This document shows positions 30,688-34,744 of a stretch of 34,744 nucleotides of DNA, one piece after another; position 1 is the stretch's first letter; each line of letters opens with the position of its first letter. The stretch spans positions 1 through 34,744 of the forward strand of contig SVTF01000019.1 in NCBI GenBank assembly GCA_015063905.1, written 5' to 3'. The notes beneath the pieces were generated by a model. That model worked only from the letters and a program-made list of their open reading frames with translations. It had not been told where the DNA came from and did no database searches. The DNA is from Oscillospiraceae bacterium. Lineage in GTDB: Bacteria > Bacillota > Clostridia > Oscillospirales > CAG-272. The translations under genes and the position numbers were made by a program.

Positions 30688-32082
30688 TCACATTGACAAG
30701 TTATTCTTAAAGTCGGAGAGCCCCCAACCCGATCTCTCATAGCTTCCATCCGACTGCCATATACGGCGCAGTAACGCGGCATTGGCGATCATATTTCCTA
30801 CTCTTTGTGCCCGAGGTTCTCTGCCAAAGAAAGAGTCGTGTGCATAAAACAGCGTGTTTACGTTTCCTTCGCTAAACAATCTGTCCCACGTGGTATGCAT
30901 AATTCCATAGCAATCTAAATTTTGAGCAGTTAACATCGCGGTATTAAAACCCGCAGCGTCAGTCCATGGGCAGATCAGGGTCTTCATACCGTTTTCCGCG
31001 AAAAATTGCGCAGACTTCCACGGCACGTCTTTTCTCACAACGTATTGCCAATCGCAAATTATGCTTTCTTTTGGTATAGCGCCAAGCAAGGTCAATGCCG
31101 TCTCTGCATCAGGCGCGTTACCCTCGTAGCCGTTATTCTGGCCGATACCCAATGTCTCCTCATGTAAGAATTGGTCACCCCAAAGCATAGGTGTTCTGCC
31201 TGCAGCTATAACCTCACGACAAACATCGCCCATATAATCGGCAAGAGCCCTCACAGAATCATTGTCAAATTTATAGGAAAATCCCTCGTCAAACCCAACG
31301 TGAAAATATTCGCCCTCACCAAACACCTCACAAAGTTCTCGTCGCATTTGACGGAAAAGCTCGCGCACGTCAGGGCGCTCAAAACGCCATATCCAGCCGT
31401 CAGGAGAGAAAAGATGCGAAAGGTGCGGATTTTGATCAAGCACAACGTGTTTGCCGTATCCTACTCTGCAAGCCGAGGCGTGCCCGAAATGATTCACCAT
31501 AGGTATAACGCCAACACCAAGTGCCCTCGCCTCATTAAGCATCAACCTTACTTCATCCTTTGTAAAGCTGCAGTCCCGCCACGATAATTCTTGAAGACAA
31601 TCGTATCTGAACGTCCCCCAAAACTCAAGCACAATGTGGGTATATCCAAGCACCGCTGCAAGTCTTATAAGTTTTTGATATGTGGACAGCGCAACTCCCG
31701 GCACTATGCAAAAATGCACCATTCTGCGTTTGATCGGAGGTGCTATATGTCTGCATCCTACCGGCAAAAGCACACGCTCATTACCAAAATCGAGCTCGTC
31801 CGCAACAACATCCCTCAACAGCAAAAACAAGCAATTGATAAGCGCGCGCTCGTCTTTTGCCGCGATATATGCACCGCGCTCTGTAACCGAGATGACTCCC
31901 TCGTCGCAAAGCTCTACGGGCTCGTATTCTCCCATGCCGATATAAAGGCTTTCGGCAGGTGCAAACGATACGCTTACCGAGTGAAACAAAAGACCTTCAA
32001 TTATCGCTTTCACCTTGTCATTTATGCATTTTTCGGGTATAATGATTTCTAATTTGCCTTGTATTTTAAATTGTTTATTCAT
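30688..32082 (-). CDS. GH20-like beta-N-acetylhexosaminidase family protein
   Basis: 464 residues. An N-terminal alpha/beta domain (1-110) precedes a TIM barrel (about 115-430). The catalytic D265-E266 pair lies in FHVGFDEGFSY, the counterpart of the GH20 H-x-G-x-D-E motif, and VIPMVNHFGHASACR near 192-206 matches the GH20 IPE...PGH strand. GH20 enzymes remove terminal beta-GlcNAc or beta-GalNAc by substrate-assisted catalysis. No signal peptide. ATG 32082 has AAAGGGG upstream; a TTG 21 bp earlier lacks a ribosome binding site. It follows the FAD oxidoreductase gene by 27 bp, so the two are co-transcribed. Sequence is distant from classical members; some GH20-related proteins have other specificities. 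Confidence 0.78.
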   Translation of the reverse strand: MNKQFKIQGKLEIIIPEKCINDKVKAIIEGLLFHSVSVSFAPAESLYIGMGEYEPVELCDEGVISVTERGAYIAAKDERALINCLFLLLRDVVADELDFGNERVLLPVGCRHIAPPIKRRMVHFCIVPGVALSTYQKLIRLAAVLGYTHIVLEFWGTFRYDCLQELSWRDCSFTKDEVRLMLNEARALGVGVIPMVNHFGHASACRVGYGKHVVLDQNPHLSHLFSPDGWIWRFERPDVRELFRQMRRELCEVFGEGEYFHVGFDEGFSYKFDNDSVRALADYMGDVCREVIAAGRTPMLWGDQFLHEETLGIGQNNGYEGNAPDAETALTLLGAIPKESIICDWQYVVRKDVPWKSAQFFAENGMKTLICPWTDAAGFNTAMLTAQNLDCYGIMHTTWDRLFSEGNVNTLFYAHDSFFGREPRAQRVGNMIANAALLRRIWQSDGSYERSGWGLSDFKNNLSM

Positions 32083-32109
32083 AAAAGATCCCCTTTCAAA
32101 CAAAGGATT

Positions 32110-33390
32110 TTATATATGTCCGCCCTCGATCTCGGCGGCGCTCTTGCCGTGGATGATGACCGTTTTGTCCTCGGGAATATATGCATCGGGGAAATGCACC
32201 ATCACGTTCTCTTTTTCAAGCTTACTTTGGAGCGCTTGTATATCCACGTCGGCAACGCTTCTGCCCGTTCTGATCGCAAGGCAAGCTGCCTCTGCCGCCG
32301 CCTGTCCCGTCAAAATTGCGGGCGGAATGACGCGCAAAAGATCCCAGCCGTAGCCCGTACCGTCAGCACTTCTTCCCGCAGTGATGACGTTGGGATAATT
32401 GCGATTCGTCAGAGTGCGCAAAGGCACTTCAAACAGATGATCTCTATGCTCAAAATCGTTAATAGCGCAGACCGAATCGTCAAAATGTCGGTATGCGTCG
32501 GCAACCTTTAAGGAATAATCTCCCTTGATATGTGCCGTGGTTCTGAACTGCGGCATACCCGGTGTGGTGACTATCTCGCGCGTGCGTCTGTCCGTTCCCT
32601 TCAGCTTTTCAAGTATCAAAAGCTGATTCGTTACGATATAATCGGTGACCTCCTCTGCCGTAAGTCCCGACCAGCGCGGCATGTCTTTAGGCTGATTATC
32701 GCCGAAAAGGTTGATACTTCCACCCGAGATAGCTCTGTATATATGCTTGATGTCCTGCTTTTCCACCGCCTCGCGACAGCTGTCCAGCGTAACCATCTTT
32801 GACGAAAACGTAAAGAAATTTTCACCTGTGACCGTGGGGATTCCACCTCGTCGCAAGACGTCGCAGTCGCCCGTTGTGTCTATGAGCATCTTACATTCGT
32901 AAAACTCGGTGCCGCCCTTGCTCTCGGTGAACACACCGCGGCAGATATTGCCGTCCATCACGGGATCGACTGCCATGCAGTCAAAAAGTATATCGGCACC
33001 GCTTGCCTTTATCTCCTCGGTGAGCTGATAGGCAAAAATGGCAGGAGAATAGCGCTGAATATATCGGACGTTCGTTGGCTCCTTTGGTTGTCCGTCGCGC
33101 CATTCATCGGGGATGGTGTCCCAACCGAGCTCGGCACTCTTGCGCAGCCATTTTTCCGCAAGACCGAAAATGATCTGCTTGCCACGTCCGTTGCACATCG
33201 GTACGAAAAGATTGATAAGTCCAAGCGTCGAAAGACCGCCCAAAAGGTTGCTTTTTTCAAGCAACAGCGTGGGCATTCCGCCCCTCGCCGCGCTGACCGC
33301 CGCCGCAACTCCCGCGACACCTCCACCGCACACGATAACGTCGTATTTCTTTTTTACGGGAACTGTTTTTGTGTACGAAATATTATTCAT
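32110..33390 (-). CDS. FAD-dependent oxidoreductase (PF12831 type)
   Basis: 426 residues. N-terminal dinucleotide-binding motif VIVCGGGVAGVAAAVSAARGG, then LLLEKSNLLGGLSTLG, the glutamate and GG loop typical of the FAD-dependent-oxidoreductase family often found with carbohydrate genes. LIDTTGDCDV near 174-183 and GRSADGTGYGWDLLR near 359-373 are further family motifs (second FAD contact). No signal peptide, so unlike secreted homologues it is cytoplasmic. ATG 33390 has GGAGG 8 nt upstream. First gene of a two-gene operon with the GH20-like hydrolase, expressed from a near-consensus promoter. It may oxidise a sugar hydroxyl before or after hydrolysis; this is inference. Confidence 0.87.
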   Translation of the reverse strand: MNNISYTKTVPVKKKYDVIVCGGGVAGVAAAVSAARGGMPTLLLEKSNLLGGLSTLGLINLFVPMCNGRGKQIIFGLAEKWLRKSAELGWDTIPDEWRDGQPKEPTNVRYIQRYSPAIFAYQLTEEIKASGADILFDCMAVDPVMDGNICRGVFTESKGGTEFYECKMLIDTTGDCDVLRRGGIPTVTGENFFTFSSKMVTLDSCREAVEKQDIKHIYRAISGGSINLFGDNQPKDMPRWSGLTAEEVTDYIVTNQLLILEKLKGTDRRTREIVTTPGMPQFRTTAHIKGDYSLKVADAYRHFDDSVCAINDFEHRDHLFEVPLRTLTNRNYPNVITAGRSADGTGYGWDLLRVIPPAILTGQAAAEAACLAIRTGRSVADVDIQALQSKLEKENVMVHFPDAYIPEDKTVIIHGKSAAEIEGGHI

Positions 33391-33424
33391 TTCCTTTTCC
33401 TCCGTCTCGCCGCGTGTTACTTTT

Positions 33425-33453
33425 ATTATACACACGCCGCATAAAAAAATCAA
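33425..33453 (-). promoter_or_regulatory. Sigma-A promoter of the FAD oxidoreductase/GH20-like operon
   Basis: Minus strand TTGATT (33453-33448), 17-bp spacer, TATAAT (33430-33425). It fits the start codon at 33390, leaving a leader of about 28 nt. Confidence 0.85.
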
Positions 33454-33527
33454 GGCAATGTGAAGAAATTACCATAATTTAAACGTAATTTATATTGCTT
33501 TTATCAAGAAAATGTGATATCATTAAT

Positions 33528-33650
33528 TAAATTAGGATTAATCGGGATGACTTCAAGAATGCAAGGAGCTAATTCTTTCCAAATATCACTTTGCGACGAG
33601 CTTTACGTCTGTAAAACTCCACCACCGACATGCCGACAAATCAAAATTCA
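33528..33650. repeat. Short repeat element, copy 5, with inverted termini (about 123 bp)
   Basis: Left end TAAATTAGGATTAATCGGG (33528-33546) differs from the consensus terminus at three positions. The right end, read in reverse from 33650, is TGAATTTTGATTTGTCGGCA. It lies between the FAD-gene promoter and the GTG start of the DUF4432 gene, in a stretch that is open in frame but shows no ribosome binding site. The most degenerate copy of the family. Confidence 0.45.
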
Positions 33651-33693
33651 ATTCTCAAATAAGCAACCAAAAATCACTTTGGAGGAATACACA

Positions 33694-34605
33694 GTGAACG
33701 GCAAGATATCAAACCCCGCGCAGATTGCAAGTCTGCGCCAATACACCTATACGAGCGGTCGCGAGGCGGGCATTTCTGTCATAGATTGCGACAATGGCAA
33801 GCTCCGCTTTTTGCTCAACGTCACAAAGGCGCTCGACGTAATGCAGCTGTTCTCGGACGGTCGCAACGTGTCATTCCTCTCCAAAAACGCTTTTACCGCG
33901 CGTGAGATTCCCTTCCTTAGTCGCTTTGAAGGCGGTATGCTCTACACCTGCGGTCTCGACAGCGTTGGCGGCAGAGAGGGCTTTGAGCTGCACGGCTCTC
34001 TGCATAATAATGCCGCCGAGGTGGTTCGCGCCGAATGTAACGAGGACGGTATCGTAGTTGAAGCCATCGTGCGCGATACGTCGCTTTTCGGTCAGAATCT
34101 CACACTCAAACGCCGCGTTACATCGGCGATCGGAAGCGACACCGTGAGCGTTGAGGATACGCTTGTAAATAACGGCACCAAGGACGAGGATTATTGCCTG
34201 CTCTATCACGTCAACGTTGGATATCCTATGCTCGACGAGGGTGCGGAGGTCGTAGCCGAGATCTTGCGCGCAGAGCCTCGCACCGAGTGGTCAAGACAGA
34301 CCGCCGCAGATATGCTCAATATAAGCGCATCCGTTGACAATCAGGAGGAATCCTGCTATTTTCTTACGCTCGGCTCACCCGAGGCAAGCCTTGTAAACAA
34401 AAAGCTCGGCAAAAAATTCACCGTTCGCTATTCCGCTGACACCCTTCCCCATTTCGTCGAATGGCGCAGTATGGCAAGCGGCGACTACGCGCTCGGACTC
34501 GAGCCCTGCACCACCGAGCTCGACGACCGCTTTAAGTACAAAAAGATTGCCGCAGGCGAGCGCGTAAAATTCGCGCTCTCATTCACCGTTGAGGATCTGA
34601 AATAA
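33694..34605 (+). CDS. DUF4432 family, aldose-1-epimerase-like (galactose-mutarotase fold)
   Basis: 303 residues. The family opens with a segment like ISNPAQIASLRQYTYTSGREAGISVID, found here at 5-31, and ends with LPHFVEWRSMASGDYALGLEPCT near 245-267; E264 and nearby H/N residues fit the epimerase-fold active site. Members are sugar-ring epimerases or sugar-binding proteins. The start is GTG 33694 because GGAGG (33681-33685) lies 8 nt upstream and because the 180 bp of open frame before it has no family match and contains repeat copy 5. Divergent from the FAD/GH20-like operon. I see no strong promoter between the repeat and the start. A terminator follows. Confidence 0.88.
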   Translation: MNGKISNPAQIASLRQYTYTSGREAGISVIDCDNGKLRFLLNVTKALDVMQLFSDGRNVSFLSKNAFTAREIPFLSRFEGGMLYTCGLDSVGGREGFELHGSLHNNAAEVVRAECNEDGIVVEAIVRDTSLFGQNLTLKRRVTSAIGSDTVSVEDTLVNNGTKDEDYCLLYHVNVGYPMLDEGAEVVAEILRAEPRTEWSRQTAADMLNISASVDNQEESCYFLTLGSPEASLVNKKLGKKFTVRYSADTLPHFVEWRSMASGDYALGLEPCTTELDDRFKYKKIAAGERVKFALSFTVEDLK

Positions 34606-34622
34606 TATTTCGCCAGATGCAT

Positions 34623-34655
34623 ACCCGCCGAGGAGCAAAGCCTCGACGGGTTCTT
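34623..34655 (+). terminator. Terminator after the DUF4432 gene
   Basis: ACCCGCCGAGG (34623-34633) pairs with CCTCGACGGGT (34641-34651) with one mismatch, 7-nt loop, short T-rich tail. Confidence 0.65.
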
Positions 34656-34657
34656 AA

Positions 34658-34744
34658 TAAATTGGGATTTATGGGGGAGGCACGAGGGACATAGGGGGGC
34701 GAGGACTCCTTTTTATAAAAGCCGCCCTCGCCCCCCTATAACCC
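34658..34744 (+). repeat. Dispersed hairpin repeat, copy 4 (runs off the window)
   Basis: Exact 20-bp terminus TAAATTGGGATTTATGGGGG (34658-34677), then CGAGGGACATAGGGGG (34683-34698), and a perfect 14-bp stem (34691-34704 with 34726-34739). It matches copy 1 in terminus, spacer and trailing CCCCCTATAACCC, with a different stem middle and loop. Confidence 0.8.

Noticed and set aside
33514-33693. 60-residue N-terminal extension of the DUF4432 protein
   Set aside because: Contains a repeat copy, lacks a ribosome binding site, and the family begins at the GTG 33694 start, which has GGAGG at 8 nt.

Overview
The window looks like chromosome from an endospore-forming Firmicute, most likely an uncultured gut-type Clostridia. 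The evidence is two sporulation genes (spoVAC, spoIVB), strong GGAGG-type ribosome binding sites, several near-consensus sigma-A promoters with AT-rich spacers, and short intergenic regions holding hairpin-rich repeats. I see no rRNA, tRNA, CRISPR array, transposase or phage gene.

Layout. 1-94: dispersed hairpin repeat ending at the stop codon of spoVAC. 717-3143: three-gene operon of a half-length AraC-type regulator, a PnuC-like membrane protein and a cytoplasmic sialidase-fold (BNR) protein. 3361-3828: small coiled-coil protein with a consensus promoter. 4087-7105: amino-sugar operon of an XRE-type HTH domain fused to phosphoglucosamine mutase, a left-handed beta-helix acyltransferase-like protein, and NagB. 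7155-10372: mgtC, a repeat element, a nuclease-like hypothetical protein and spoIVB. 10425-15369 (minus strand): five-gene redox/lyase operon (Gfo/Idh/MocA oxidoreductase, zinc-less MDR, divergent AroD-like lyase, SDR epimerase, quinone-oxidoreductase-like MDR), divergent from an AraC regulator. 16638-22763: AraC regulators paired with a GH2 glycosidase and a GH172 (DUF2961) enzyme. 22933-30639: two tandem QueG-like Fe-S proteins with a GH89 alpha-N-acetylglucosaminidase-like enzyme, then a 1071-residue protein I cannot place in a family. 30688-34605: FAD-dependent oxidoreductase plus GH20-like hydrolase (minus strand), divergent from a DUF4432 aldose-epimerase-like protein.

How it fits together (inference). 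About 30 kb is a glycan-catabolism island. No glycosidase shows a signal peptide, so the substrates are probably oligosaccharides or glycosides imported by transporters encoded elsewhere. Sialidase-fold, GH89 and GH20 members together with NagB and a GlmM fusion point to amino-sugar (mucin-like) glycans. The clusters rich in dehydrogenases suggest oxidative or keto-sugar steps as well. There are five AraC-type regulators in about 22 kb. Four start next to a divergently transcribed catabolic unit, and in two cases the divergent sigma-A promoters physically overlap.

Most unusual items: the XRE-GlmM fusion with candidate operators at its own promoter; the AroD-like lyase that keeps the Lys/His catalytic pair but lacks the E-x-R substrate motif; the unassigned 1071-residue enzyme; the tandem Fe-S pair inside a glycosidase operon; and a family of five repeats sharing 20-bp termini, some of which sit on the stop codons of host genes.
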